Assembly (NCBI RefSeq): GCF_000255295.1
Contig: NC_017030.1
Coordinates: forward strand, 7,662,328-7,726,327
DNA: 64,000 nt
Reading direction: 5' to 3'
From: Corallococcus coralloides DSM 2259
Lineage (GTDB): Bacteria; Myxococcota; Myxococcia; Myxococcales; Myxococcaceae
The notes under the pieces were generated by a model. The model was not told the DNA's origin and did not search any database. It saw nothing but the letters and a program-made list of their open reading frames with translations. The position numbers and the translations under genes were made by a program. This document shows, piece after piece, positions 45,144 to 53,229 of this stretch (its first letter is position 1; the number at the start of each line of letters is the position of its first letter).

Positions 45144-46080
45144 GGCCCTGCGCGCCCTGCCCCTGGTGGAGCTGGGGGCCCTGTTGCTCGTCGCGCTCGG
45201 GTGCCTCGCCTTCCAGCTGAGGCTTCCGGGCCGGCTGCCCACGGACGCGGACGAGCGCGCCGTGGCGGACGTGCTGGCCCGCGACGCGCGCCCCGGGGAC
45301 GCGGTGCTGCTGTTCCCCTGGTGGACCGAGCGCGCCCGCCTCTTCGTGCCTCCTTCCGTGCCCGTGTACGGGTGGCTGGAGTCGGACCGCGCGGACTTGA
45401 GCGCGCACCCGCGCCTCTGGGTGCTGGGCCAGCCGGAGCTGCCCCGCTCCGACGTGGGCGCGTTCGACGCGGCCTTCCTCCCCGGCCGCAAGGCGCTGGG
45501 CCCCGAGTCGCGCATGGGCCCGCTGTCGCTGCGCCTCTATGAGAACGGCCGCTACCGTCCGCGCCACTGGGTGGCGAGCGAGTCCGCGAGCACGGCGCGC
45601 GTGTACCTGGAGCAGCCGGACGGCTCGCGCCGGGACTGCCCCTTCGACGGCAAGGTGCACCGCTGCCCTGGCCCGCCGCACCTGTACGTGGCGCCGGAGT
45701 GGCACGAAATCCTCTACGAGCCCCGGCACTGCCTGTGGATGCACGCGCCCGGAGGCGCGCAGAAGCTGGTGGCGGAGTTCGCCAACGTGCCCGCCAACAT
45801 GGGCCTGCGGCTGGAGGGCGGCATCATCTTCGAGTTCGCGCACGCCAAGGACCCACGCCTGTCCACCGCGTACCTGGGCGTGGATGACGCGGCCACGGGC
45901 GAGCGGCTGTTGGACGTGTCCATTCCCCCGGGCCGGGAGGGTGTGCAGAAGGCGGAGGTGGTGCTGCCGCCCGGGCCGCCGCGCACGGTGAAGGTCTGGG
46001 TGCAGGCGGACAACGCGGAGTCGCGGCAGGTGTGCCTGGACGTGATGGCGCTGGAGCCCGCGGTGGGGGTGAAGCCATGA
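45130..46080 (+). CDS. Hypothetical membrane-anchored protein in the glycosyltransferase operon
   Basis: 316 aa from TTG 45130, which overlaps the carG stop by 14 nt; a GTG at 45166 is an alternative. One N-terminal membrane helix (about 12-30) precedes an extracytoplasmic domain. The first part (RAVADVLARDARPGDAVLLF, PVYGW, FDAAFLPGRKALG) resembles the soluble loops found in GT39/GT83-type transferases. The second part (VPANMGLRLEGGIIF, VKVWVQADNAESRQV) looks like a beta-sandwich, perhaps carbohydrate-related. Family not firmly recognised. It overlaps the glycosyltransferase by 4 nt, so the two are translationally coupled and probably work together. Confidence 0.68.
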   Translation: MPSPKALRALPLVELGALLLVALGCLAFQLRLPGRLPTDADERAVADVLARDARPGDAVLLFPWWTERARLFVPPSVPVYGWLESDRADLSAHPRLWVLGQPELPRSDVGAFDAAFLPGRKALGPESRMGPLSLRLYENGRYRPRHWVASESASTARVYLEQPDGSRRDCPFDGKVHRCPGPPHLYVAPEWHEILYEPRHCLWMHAPGGAQKLVAEFANVPANMGLRLEGGIIFEFAHAKDPRLSTAYLGVDDAATGERLLDVSIPPGREGVQKAEVVLPPGPPRTVKVWVQADNAESRQVCLDVMALEPAVGVKP

Positions 46081-47939
46081 CGGCTCCGGTGACGTTCCAG
46101 ATGACCGGGCGCCCCGCGACGCGTGAGGAGAAGTTCACGGCGCTGGCGCTGTGGGTGCTGGCGTTCGCGGCGCTGTGGAGCACGGAAGCCGCCGTGGGCT
46201 TCACGCGCGACGAGAGCGTCTACTTCGCCGCGGCGGAGGGCTATTCGCAGTGGTTCCGGCTGCTGTTCCGCTCGCCCGTGCAGGCGTTCACGGACAGCGC
46301 CATCGTGCGCTTGTGGGACTACAACCACGAGCACCCGGCGCTGATGAAGACGCTGTTCGGGTTGAGCCACCTGCTCTTCCACGACGCGCTGGGTGTGATG
46401 CGCGACGCGACGGCCTACCGGCTGCCCGCGTTCGCGATGGCGGCGCTGGTGCCCTCGCTGTGCTTCCTCCTGGGCAGCGCGCTGTACGGCCGCACCGCGG
46501 GGTGGTTCGCCGCCCTCTCCTTCCTGCTGGTGCCCCGCCAGTACTTCAACGCGGAGCTGGCGTGCTTCGACATGCCGGTGGCCGCGATGTGGCTGCTCGT
46601 CGTGTACTGCTTCTGGCGCGCGCTGGAGAGCACCCGCTGGGGCGTCGCATGCGGCGTGGCGTTCGGACTGGCCATCGCCACGAAGCACAACGCCCTGTTC
46701 ATGCCCTTCGTGCTGTCGCCGTTCGCGCTGTGGCGCGCGTGGCAGGCGAGCGAAGGCAACCCCGAGGCCCGCGTGCGGCTCTTCCGCTTCGTGGGGCTCT
46801 TCGCCGCGGTGGCGGTGCTGTACGGCCTGCTGGTGGTGTTCCTGGGCGGGCCCGCGGGGTTCCAGAAGAAGTTCCTGCTCCTGAGCCCGCACACGCTGTT
46901 CTTCGTGGGGCTCGCGGTGGGCTGCGAGGTGCTGCTGCGGGACCTGCGGCGCGTCAGCCTGCCGGTGACGCAGGCGCTGGTGCCGCTGGCGGCCATGGCG
47001 GTGCTGGGCCCGGTCCTCTTCTATCTGCACTGGCCCTACCTCTGGCACGCGCCGGTGGACCGCACCGCGTGGTACCTGGCCTTCCACGCGACGCACAACC
47101 ACTACGCCTGGTTCTACCTGGGCACGTTGATGCGCGGGCCGCCCTTCCCGCTCAGTTACGTGGTGGTGAAGACGGCGCTGACGGTGCCCACCAGCCTCTT
47201 CGCGCCCATGGTGACGGGCTTCGTCGCGCTCGTGGGCCGCGCGCTGCTCAGCTTGAGTGAACGCACGCGTGACTGGGTGCGGATGCCCACGGCGTCCGAG
47301 GCGCTGGTGGGCGTCAACGCGGTGACGTCCATCCTCATCATCAGCCACCCGCAGGTGCCGCACTTCGGCGGCGTGAAGCACTGGTTCCCGTCCATGCCCT
47401 TCCTGGGCATCCTCGCGGGCGCGGCGGTGGCGCGCGGGTGCTTCGCGTTGTGGGAGGTGCTGAAGGCGCGGCGGCCGTCGGTGTCACCGCTGGCGGTGAC
47501 GGTGCCGGTGTTCGCGCTGCTCATGGCGCCCGCGCTGCTGGGGCTGGTGCGGGTGTTCCCGTACGGCACGGCGGCGTACTCGGAGCTGGCGGGTGGGCTG
47601 CCGGGCGCGGCGACGCTGGGGATGCAGCGGCAGTTCTGGTCCAGCCACGTCACCGGCGTGCTGCCGTGGATCAACGAACACGCGAAGCCGGGCGCGCGCA
47701 TCTACCTGCACGAGGTGAACGGCTTCTCGTTCCGCGACTACCAGCGCAACGGCATGCTGCGTCCGGACGTGCGGCCGGTGAACAGCCCGTTCGACGCGGA
47801 CATCGTCGCGTACCAGTACCACCAGGAGTTCCGCGAGCACGAGTTCCTCACGTGGCAGGCCTTCGGCACGCGCACGCCCGTCACCGGGCTGTACCTGGAC
47901 GAAACGCCGCAGGTCATCGTCTACCAACGCCCGGAGTAG
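46077..47939 (+). CDS. Polytopic glycosyltransferase of the ArnT/PMT (GT39/GT83-like) type
   Basis: About 620 aa from ATG 46077, overlapping the previous stop (ATGA). It has about 11-12 membrane helices. The first periplasmic loop has FTRDESVYF with the acidic pair typical of the GT-C catalytic Asp/Glu, and DYNHEHPALMKTLFG is the family's second loop motif. The C-terminal soluble domain (about 545-620) resembles the upstream protein in theme. Known biology: such enzymes use polyprenyl-phosphate sugars to glycosylate lipids or proteins. The acceptor is unknown; the upstream gene may be a partner. Confidence 0.85.
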   Translation: MTAPVTFQMTGRPATREEKFTALALWVLAFAALWSTEAAVGFTRDESVYFAAAEGYSQWFRLLFRSPVQAFTDSAIVRLWDYNHEHPALMKTLFGLSHLLFHDALGVMRDATAYRLPAFAMAALVPSLCFLLGSALYGRTAGWFAALSFLLVPRQYFNAELACFDMPVAAMWLLVVYCFWRALESTRWGVACGVAFGLAIATKHNALFMPFVLSPFALWRAWQASEGNPEARVRLFRFVGLFAAVAVLYGLLVVFLGGPAGFQKKFLLLSPHTLFFVGLAVGCEVLLRDLRRVSLPVTQALVPLAAMAVLGPVLFYLHWPYLWHAPVDRTAWYLAFHATHNHYAWFYLGTLMRGPPFPLSYVVVKTALTVPTSLFAPMVTGFVALVGRALLSLSERTRDWVRMPTASEALVGVNAVTSILIISHPQVPHFGGVKHWFPSMPFLGILAGAAVARGCFALWEVLKARRPSVSPLAVTVPVFALLMAPALLGLVRVFPYGTAAYSELAGGLPGAATLGMQRQFWSSHVTGVLPWINEHAKPGARIYLHEVNGFSFRDYQRNGMLRPDVRPVNSPFDADIVAYQYHQEFREHEFLTWQAFGTRTPVTGLYLDETPQVIVYQRPE

Positions 47940-48087
47940 GTCCGGGCCCGGATGACGCAGGAAGCCATGTGCACGACCGTGCACTCGGCGGCCCCGCGGG
48001 CGTCCACGAAAAGCGGACAGGACGGAAAGGCGTGGGGCCGGGATAGGCTGGCCGTGTCGGCCATTCCACCTTCCCGAGGAGGAACAC

Positions 48088-48654
48088 ATGACGCGCTGGA
48101 TGGGCTTGTTGACGGTGATGGCGCTGGGCATGGGCGTCGTGGGTTGCGACGACTCGAAGCCACCCGCGAAGGTGACGCGCGCGCAGGTGAAGCGCACGGG
48201 CCCCGCGACGATGGAGATCATCCCCGTCGAGGGACAGCTGCCCTACTGCATGCTCTTCACGATGTCCGAGAAGGGCGTCATCCGGCAGCTCACGCTCACG
48301 CGGGAGAACCGCTCCATCCGCTGCGACCCGGGCCGCCCCGTCGCGAACACGAGCTTCCGGGTGCCCGTGCAGGAGGGGAAGGTGCGCGTCTACATCTTCT
48401 TCTCCGACGAGCGCGTACCGGCGGGCTCCGTGGCGCAGCAGCTCTACGACTTGCGTGACCGCGAGCGCGTCACCGCCATGGACCTGCGGCTGCCGGGGCG
48501 CATCTTCGTGGAGACGCTGGAGTTCACGCCGGAGACGGGCGAGCCGGAGCAGACGGGCGGCATCGTGGGCGCCGGCGGCGTGGTGACGTCCGACGGAGGC
48601 ACGGCCCCGGACGCTGGCGCTCCCGCATTGACCGTGGAGCCAATGGCCAACTGA
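48088..48654 (+). CDS. Hypothetical lipoprotein, copy 1 of a tandem duplication
   Basis: 188 aa, ATG preceded by GAGGAGGAA. Signal peptide with lipobox VVGC (Cys20). The mature domain (about 30-150) is a probable beta-sandwich: TMEIIPVEGQLPYCMLFTMS, a second Cys in SIRCD that may form a disulfide with the first, and KVRVYIFFSDE. The last 40 residues are Gly/Ala/Asp-rich and differ from copy 2. Function unknown. It is convergent with the Arg/Glu-rich gene and shares a terminator hairpin with it. Confidence 0.75.
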   Translation: MTRWMGLLTVMALGMGVVGCDDSKPPAKVTRAQVKRTGPATMEIIPVEGQLPYCMLFTMSEKGVIRQLTLTRENRSIRCDPGRPVANTSFRVPVQEGKVRVYIFFSDERVPAGSVAQQLYDLRDRERVTAMDLRLPGRIFVETLEFTPETGEPEQTGGIVGAGGVVTSDGGTAPDAGAPALTVEPMAN

Positions 48655-48668
48655 CCTCCAGACGCGAA

Positions 48669-48702
48669 GAGGCCCGAGGGTGGATGTCCGCCCCCGGGCC
48701 TC
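48669..48702. terminator. Shared hairpin between convergent genes, copy 1
   Basis: GAGGCCCG pairs perfectly with CGGGCCTC around an 18-nt loop, between the convergent stops at 48654 and 48735. It has no clean T-run but the position fits a bidirectional terminator. Confidence 0.6.
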
Positions 48703-48734
48703 CGTGCTGCTTCAAGCCGTGACACCGTGGCCTC

Positions 48735-49139
48735 CTAGTTCAGCCAGCCACCGCTGTAGCGGCTGCGCTCCAGCCGGGCCAGGCGCTCCCGCTCCTGCCG
48801 CTCGCGCTCCAGCCGCGCCTGCCGCTCGCGCTCCTGCCGCTCGCGTTCCAGCCGAGCCTGCCGCTCCCGCTCCTGCCGCTCGCGCTCCAGCCGCGCCTGC
48901 CGTTCCCGCTCCTGCCGCTCGCGCTCCAGCCGGGCCTGACGCTCACGCTCCAGCCGCGCCCGCTCCTGCCGTTCGCGCTCCAGCCGCGCCTGCCGCTCCC
49001 GCTCCTGCCGCTCGCGCTCCATGCGGGCCTGGTCCTGGCGGCTCACGAGGGGGGTGGCGGCGTGGTAGTCCGCCGCCATCACCGGGGAGCTCGCGACGAG
49101 CGCCACAGCCACCACCATCTTCTTGAGCATCGCCTTCAT
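48735..49139 (-). CDS. Arg/Glu-rich repeat protein, probable single alpha-helix, copy 1
   Basis: 134 aa. Signal peptide (MKAMLKKMVVAVALVASSPVMA, cut near residue 22), a short linker with YHAATPLVSRQDQ, then about 85 residues of a 13-residue repeat (Q-A-R-L-E-R-E-R-Q-E-R-E-R) encoded by 39-bp tandem units, ending YSGGWLN. The charge pattern suits a stable single alpha-helix or an extended rod in the periplasm. Function unknown. It is convergent with the lipoprotein gene. Confidence 0.75.
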   Translation of the reverse strand: MKAMLKKMVVAVALVASSPVMAADYHAATPLVSRQDQARMERERQERERQARLERERQERARLERERQARLERERQERERQARLERERQERERQARLERERQERERQARLERERQERERLARLERSRYSGGWLN

Positions 49140-49333
49140 GACCTGCCTCCGTGAGCCGCGTTGTGCTGCGTTCTGAACCTACTGACGGGGGAGTGCCTGC
49201 TTGATTCAACCCCGCCATCGGAAGATGGCCCTGTTGAAACACTCTGAAATGAAGCCGGAGTGAAGCCGCTTCGCACGCGGACAGGAGGGGTAGGCTCGCG
49301 GCGTTGGCATTCCACCTTCCCTGGGAAGAACAC

Positions 49334-49840
49334 GTGACGCGCTGGACGGGCATGTTGACGGTGATGGCGTTGGGCGCGGGCTCCGTGAGCTGCGACGACG
49401 CGAAGCCGCCCGCGAAGGTGGTGCGTGCCCTGGTGAAGCGCACGGGCCCCGCGACGATGGAGATCATCCCCGTCGAGGGACAGCTGCCCTACTGCATGCT
49501 CTTCACGACGTCCGAGAAGGGCGTCATCCGGCAGCTCACGCTCACGCGAGACAACCGCTCCATCCGCTGTGACGCCAACCGGCCCGTAGCCAACACCAGC
49601 TTCCGCGTGCCGGTGAAGGAGGGGAAGGTGCGCGTCTACGTCTTCTTCTCCGACGAACCCGTGCAGACCGCCTGGGTGGCGCGGCAGCTCTATGAACTGC
49701 GCGACCGCGAGCGCATCACCGCCATGGACATGCGGCTGCCGGGGCGCCTCTTCATGGAGACGCTGGAGTTCACACCGGAGACAGGCGGCGTCGCGGACGC
49801 CGGCACCCGAGCGCTGTCCGTGGACTCCGGCGCACGCTGA
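49334..49840 (+). CDS. Hypothetical lipoprotein, copy 2 of the tandem duplication
   Basis: About 168 aa from GTG 49334 (V-T-R-W-T-G-M-L-T-V), matching the ATG start of copy 1. The lipobox is S-V-S-C. Residues 20-145 are nearly identical to copy 1, including both Cys of the mature domain and the KVRVY-FFSDE segment. The C-terminal tail is shorter and diverged. The start changed from ATG to GTG and the ribosome site is weaker (GGGAAGAA), so expression may be lower. Function unknown. Confidence 0.75.
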   Translation: MTRWTGMLTVMALGAGSVSCDDAKPPAKVVRALVKRTGPATMEIIPVEGQLPYCMLFTTSEKGVIRQLTLTRDNRSIRCDANRPVANTSFRVPVKEGKVRVYVFFSDEPVQTAWVARQLYELRDRERITAMDMRLPGRLFMETLEFTPETGGVADAGTRALSVDSGAR

Positions 49841-49856
49841 GCTCCAGACGCGACGA

Positions 49857-49887
49857 AGCCCGAGGGTGGATCTCCGCCCCCGGGCCT
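49857..49887. terminator. Shared hairpin between convergent genes, copy 2
   Basis: AGCCCG and CGGGCCT arms around an 18-nt loop, the counterpart of the hairpin in copy 1 but with one base of the stem lost. It lies between the stops at 49840 and 49921. Confidence 0.5.
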
Positions 49888-49920
49888 CCGTGCTGCTTCA
49901 GGCTGTGACCCCATCGCTGC

Positions 49921-50337
49921 TTAGTTCACCCAGCCGCCCCGGTAGTGCGAGTCGCGCCGCGCCAGCCGCTCCCGCTCCCGCCGTTCGCGCTCCAGCCGGG
50001 CCAGCCGCTCCCGCTCCTTGCGCTCCCGCTCGATCCGGGCCTGACGCTCGCGCTCCAACCGCTCACGCTCCAGCCGGGCCTGACGCTCGCGCTCCATCCG
50101 CGCCCGCTCCTTGCGCTCGCGCTCCAGCCGGGCCTGACGCTCGCGCTCCATCCGCGCCCGCTCCTGCCGTTCGCGCTCCAGCCGCGCCAACCGCTCCCGC
50201 TCGTGCCGCTCGCGCTCCATGCGAGCCTGCTCCTGACGGCTCACGAGGGGGGAGGCGCCGTGGTAGTCCGCCGCCATCACCGGGGAGCTCGCGACCAGCG
50301 CCACAGCCACCACCATCTTCTTGAGCATCGCCTTCAT
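49921..50337 (-). CDS. Arg/Glu-rich repeat protein, probable single alpha-helix, copy 2
   Basis: 138 aa. The first 22 residues (signal peptide) are identical to copy 1, followed by YHGASPLVSRQEQ. The repeat region uses variants with Lys, Met and Ile (R-K-E-R-A-R-M-E-R-E-R-Q) and is less regular than in copy 1, which suggests that copy 1's repeats were homogenised or re-expanded after duplication. It ends YRGGWVN. Probably a periplasmic rod; function unknown. Confidence 0.75.
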   Translation of the reverse strand: MKAMLKKMVVAVALVASSPVMAADYHGASPLVSRQEQARMERERHERERLARLERERQERARMERERQARLERERKERARMERERQARLERERLERERQARIERERKERERLARLERERRERERLARRDSHYRGGWVN

Positions 50338-50495
50338 GACCTGCCTCCGTGAGCCGCGTTGTGCTGCGTTCTGAACCTTCTGACGGAGGAGGCATCGCTT
50401 GATTCAAGCGCACCCAAGGCACGGGGCCCCTCCCGTTTCCCTCGGAAGAGGCCCCGCTGAAACACTCTGAAATCAAGTCGGAGTGAAGCCGCTTT

Positions 50496-51680
50496 TCAGT
50501 ACGCCTCGCGGGCCATGGCCAGCAGATCCGCTTCCGTCACGGCGCGCGGATTCCCCTGGTGGGACGCGTCCTGGAAGGCCTTCTGCGCGATGTGCTCCAG
50601 GTCCTTCTCCTGCACGCCCGCGTCGCGCAGCCGCGCCGGAATCCCCACGGCCGCCGCCAGCTTGCGCACGCGGTCGATGGCGTTCGCCGCGAGCACCTCC
50701 TCGCGCGCGTTGGCCGTGTCCCCCAGCGCCGCGGCGATGCGCGCCAGCCGCGCCGTGCAGGACGCGCGGTTGAACTCCATCACCGCGGGCAGGACGATGG
50801 CGTTCGCCAGGCCGTGCGGCACGTTGGAGATGGGCGTGAGCGCGTGCGCCAGCGCGTGGCTCGCGCCCAGGCCCTTCTGGAAGGCCATGGCGCCCTCCAT
50901 CGCGGCTACCATCATGTCCGTGCGCGCCGCCAGGTCGCGGCCCTCCTTCACCGCCGTCACCAGCGAGCGCCCCACGCGCATCACGCCGTCGATGGCCACC
51001 GCGTCCGCGAGCGGATGGAAGCCATTGGCGACATACGCCTCGATGCAGTGGGTGAGCGCGTCCATGCCCGTGGCCGCCGTGACGGACGGAGGCAGGCCCA
51101 GCGTCAGCTCCGGGTCGATGACCGCCGCCTTCGGCAGCAGGTGCGGGCTGAAGATGACCGTCTTGCGGCCCGTGTCCGCCAGCGTCACCACGCCCGAGCG
51201 CCCGACTTCCGAGCCCGTGCCCGCCGTCGTCGGGATGGCGATGAGCGGCGGCAGGTCGTCGCGCACGTACTGGTCGCCGCCCTTCGCGTCGTCGTAGCGG
51301 CTGAGCGGCGGCTCGTGCGTGGTGAGCAGTTGCACCAGCTTGCCCGCGTCCAGCGCGCTGCCACCGCCCAGTGCGACGATGCCGTCCGCCTTGTGCGCGC
51401 GGTACGCCTCCAGGCCCGCGAACACGTCGCGCTCCGTGGGGTTGGGCTCCACGCGGTCGAACACCGCGCACTCCAGGCCCGCGCCCTTGAGCACGTCCGC
51501 GACGCGCGTGGCCAGGCCCGCCTTCACCACGCCCGCGTCCGTCACCAGCAGCGGGCGCTTCATGTTCAACCGCGCCGCGTGCGCGGGCAGCTTCTGGAGC
51601 GCGCCCGCGCCGAACACGATGCGCGTGGGCCACGCCATCTCCGTGACGCGCGGCTCGGAGGGAATGTCGAAAGGTTTCAT
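50496..51680 (-). CDS. Iron-containing alcohol dehydrogenase
   Basis: 394 aa. GGGSALDAGK is the NAD(P)-binding loop, IPTTAGTGSEVGRSGV and GMDALTHCIEAYV hold family signatures, and His residues in SHALAHALTP, HGLAN and upstream Asp/His would bind the metal. It oxidises an alcohol to an aldehyde, or the reverse. It is the last gene of an operon behind a glutamine-synthetase-like ligase (18-nt gap) and an aldehyde dehydrogenase. This context suggests that it oxidises the hydroxyl of a gamma-glutamyl amino alcohol, an inference. Confidence 0.92.
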   Translation of the reverse strand: MKPFDIPSEPRVTEMAWPTRIVFGAGALQKLPAHAARLNMKRPLLVTDAGVVKAGLATRVADVLKGAGLECAVFDRVEPNPTERDVFAGLEAYRAHKADGIVALGGGSALDAGKLVQLLTTHEPPLSRYDDAKGGDQYVRDDLPPLIAIPTTAGTGSEVGRSGVVTLADTGRKTVIFSPHLLPKAAVIDPELTLGLPPSVTAATGMDALTHCIEAYVANGFHPLADAVAIDGVMRVGRSLVTAVKEGRDLAARTDMMVAAMEGAMAFQKGLGASHALAHALTPISNVPHGLANAIVLPAVMEFNRASCTARLARIAAALGDTANAREEVLAANAIDRVRKLAAAVGIPARLRDAGVQEKDLEHIAQKAFQDASHQGNPRAVTEADLLAMAREAY

Positions 51681-51698
51681 GAACGGTCCTCCTTCAAA

Positions 51699-53162
51699 TC
51701 AGATGAGTTCCAGGTAGCGCTCCAGCTCCCAGGAGGTGACCGCCCGCTCGAACTGGCGCACCTCCCACTCGCGGGTGCGCACGAAATGGTCCACGAAGCC
51801 GTCACCCAACAACTCGCGGGCGCGCTCGCTGTTCTTCAACAGGGCCACCGCGTCCTTCAGGGTGCGGGGCAGCGGTTGGGTGTTCTTCGCCTCGTAGGCG
51901 TTGGACAGCACGGGCGCGGGCGGCTCGATTTCGTTCTCGATGCCCCACAGGCCCGCGGCCAGGCTCACCGCCATGCCGATGTACGCGTTCATGTCCGCGC
52001 CCAGCTGGCGGTACTCGATGCGCATGGACTTGCCGCTGTCGCCGATGACGCGGATGGCGCAGGTGCGGTTCTCCAGGCCCCACGTCGCGGTGGTGGGCGC
52101 CCAGGTGTTCTCCACGCTGCGCTTGTAGCTGTTGATGGTGGGCCAGTAGAGCGCCGTCAGCTCCGGCATCAGCGCCACCTGCCCGCCGATGTAGTGCCGC
52201 ATCAGCTTGCTCATCCCGTGCTTCTGCGACGGGTCGTGGAAGAGGTTCTCCTCGCCCTTCAGGTTCCACAGCGACTGGTGCACGTGGCCGGAGCAGCCCG
52301 GCAGCTTCGGGTCCACCTTGGCCATGAAGCACGCGGACACGCCGTGCTTCGCGCAGATCTCCTTCACCACCGTCTTGAAGAGCGCCGCGCGGTCCGCCGC
52401 CAGCTCCAGCGTGTCGTAGCGGATGGCGGCCTCGAAGACGCCGGGGCCCGTCTCCGTGTGGAAGCCCTCGATGTTGAGCCCGTACGCGTTGCACCCGTCG
52501 ATGAGCGCGTGCACCAGCGGCGCGTTCATCGACGTGCGCAGCCACGAGTAGCCGAACATGCCCGGCGTCAGCGGCGTGAGGTTCTTGAAGCCCTTCTCAT
52601 GCAGGCTCTGCGGGCTCTCCTTGAAGAGGAAGAACTCGTACTCCGCGCCGAACCTGGGCAGGAAGCCCAGCTTGCGCGCGCGCTGGCCCATCTTCTGGAG
52701 CAGCTGCCGGGGGCTCGCCTCGAAGGGCGTGCCATCCGGGTTCACGAAGTCCAGCAGGAACGCCGCGGTGTCCGGCTCCCACGGGATGATGCGCGCGGTG
52801 GACAGGTCCACCTTCGCGGGCGTGTCCGGGTAGCCCGTGTGCCAGCCCGTCACCTTCGTGTTGTCCAAGAGCTCATCGCCCAGGTCCCAACCGAAGACGA
52901 CGTCGCAGAAGCCCAGGCCGCTCTTCGCGGCGCTGTAGAACTTCTCCAGCGAGATGTACTTGCCGCGCCAGACACCATCCATGTCGATGGCGCCCACCTT
53001 CACCTTGCGGACGCCCTTCTCGTCCATCCACCGGCGCAGGGAGTCCATGTCCCCCTGCTGTCCGGGCACCGCTCGCGGCCCTCCCTCGCTCCGCTCCTTC
53101 GCGCGAGCCCGACGGGCCATCGCCGGATGGGTGAGCACCTTGGCCTTGGGACGCGACGCCAT
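51699..53162 (-). CDS. Glutamine-synthetase-like gamma-glutamyl-amine ligase
   Basis: About 487 aa from ATG 53162 (MASRPKAKVLTHP), with AGGAAGG 6 nt upstream; an ATG at 53186 lacks this. The GS beta-grasp and catalytic domains are visible: GAEYEFFLF (metal Glu), GFHTETGPGVFEAAI, PGCSGHVHQSLW, and NRTCAIRVIG. It lacks the C-terminal adenylylation segment of GlnA. An N-terminal extension of about 40 basic residues is unusual. PuuA/IpuC-type members ligate Glu to amines. The neighbours (aldehyde and alcohol dehydrogenases, glutamine amidotransferase) favour a catabolic ligase over ammonium assimilation. Confidence 0.85.
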   Translation of the reverse strand: MASRPKAKVLTHPAMARRARAKERSEGGPRAVPGQQGDMDSLRRWMDEKGVRKVKVGAIDMDGVWRGKYISLEKFYSAAKSGLGFCDVVFGWDLGDELLDNTKVTGWHTGYPDTPAKVDLSTARIIPWEPDTAAFLLDFVNPDGTPFEASPRQLLQKMGQRARKLGFLPRFGAEYEFFLFKESPQSLHEKGFKNLTPLTPGMFGYSWLRTSMNAPLVHALIDGCNAYGLNIEGFHTETGPGVFEAAIRYDTLELAADRAALFKTVVKEICAKHGVSACFMAKVDPKLPGCSGHVHQSLWNLKGEENLFHDPSQKHGMSKLMRHYIGGQVALMPELTALYWPTINSYKRSVENTWAPTTATWGLENRTCAIRVIGDSGKSMRIEYRQLGADMNAYIGMAVSLAAGLWGIENEIEPPAPVLSNAYEAKNTQPLPRTLKDAVALLKNSERARELLGDGFVDHFVRTREWEVRQFERAVTSWELERYLELI

Positions 53163-53229
53163 GCGGACCTTCCTTTTCTTCGTCATGCGGCGGTGAAGCG
53201 GTGGAATGGAATGGAGCGCGCGGGGTGCG

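Larger units (their letters stand above)
48012..50495. repeat. Tandem 1.2-kb segmental duplication
   Basis: Unit 1 is about 48012-49276 and unit 2 about 49277-50495. Both start with GCGGACAGGA, carry a plus-strand lipoprotein gene, a hairpin terminator and a minus-strand Arg/Glu-repeat gene, and end in AACACTCTGAAAT and GGAGTGAAGCCGCTT. The leader of the minus gene is identical over tens of bases in both. Unit 2 stops at the last codon of the downstream alcohol dehydrogenase gene. Confidence 0.9.

Noticed and set aside
48753..48764. CCGCTGTAGCGG palindrome as a fourth copy of the ftsQ/ftsZ inverted repeat
   Set aside because: It lies inside the coding end of the repeat protein (YSGG codons) and lacks the arm order and flanks of the other sites.
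48775..49020. 39-bp repeats that might suggest a CRISPR array
   Set aside because: Units are directly abutting with no spacers and encode a regular 13-residue helical repeat.
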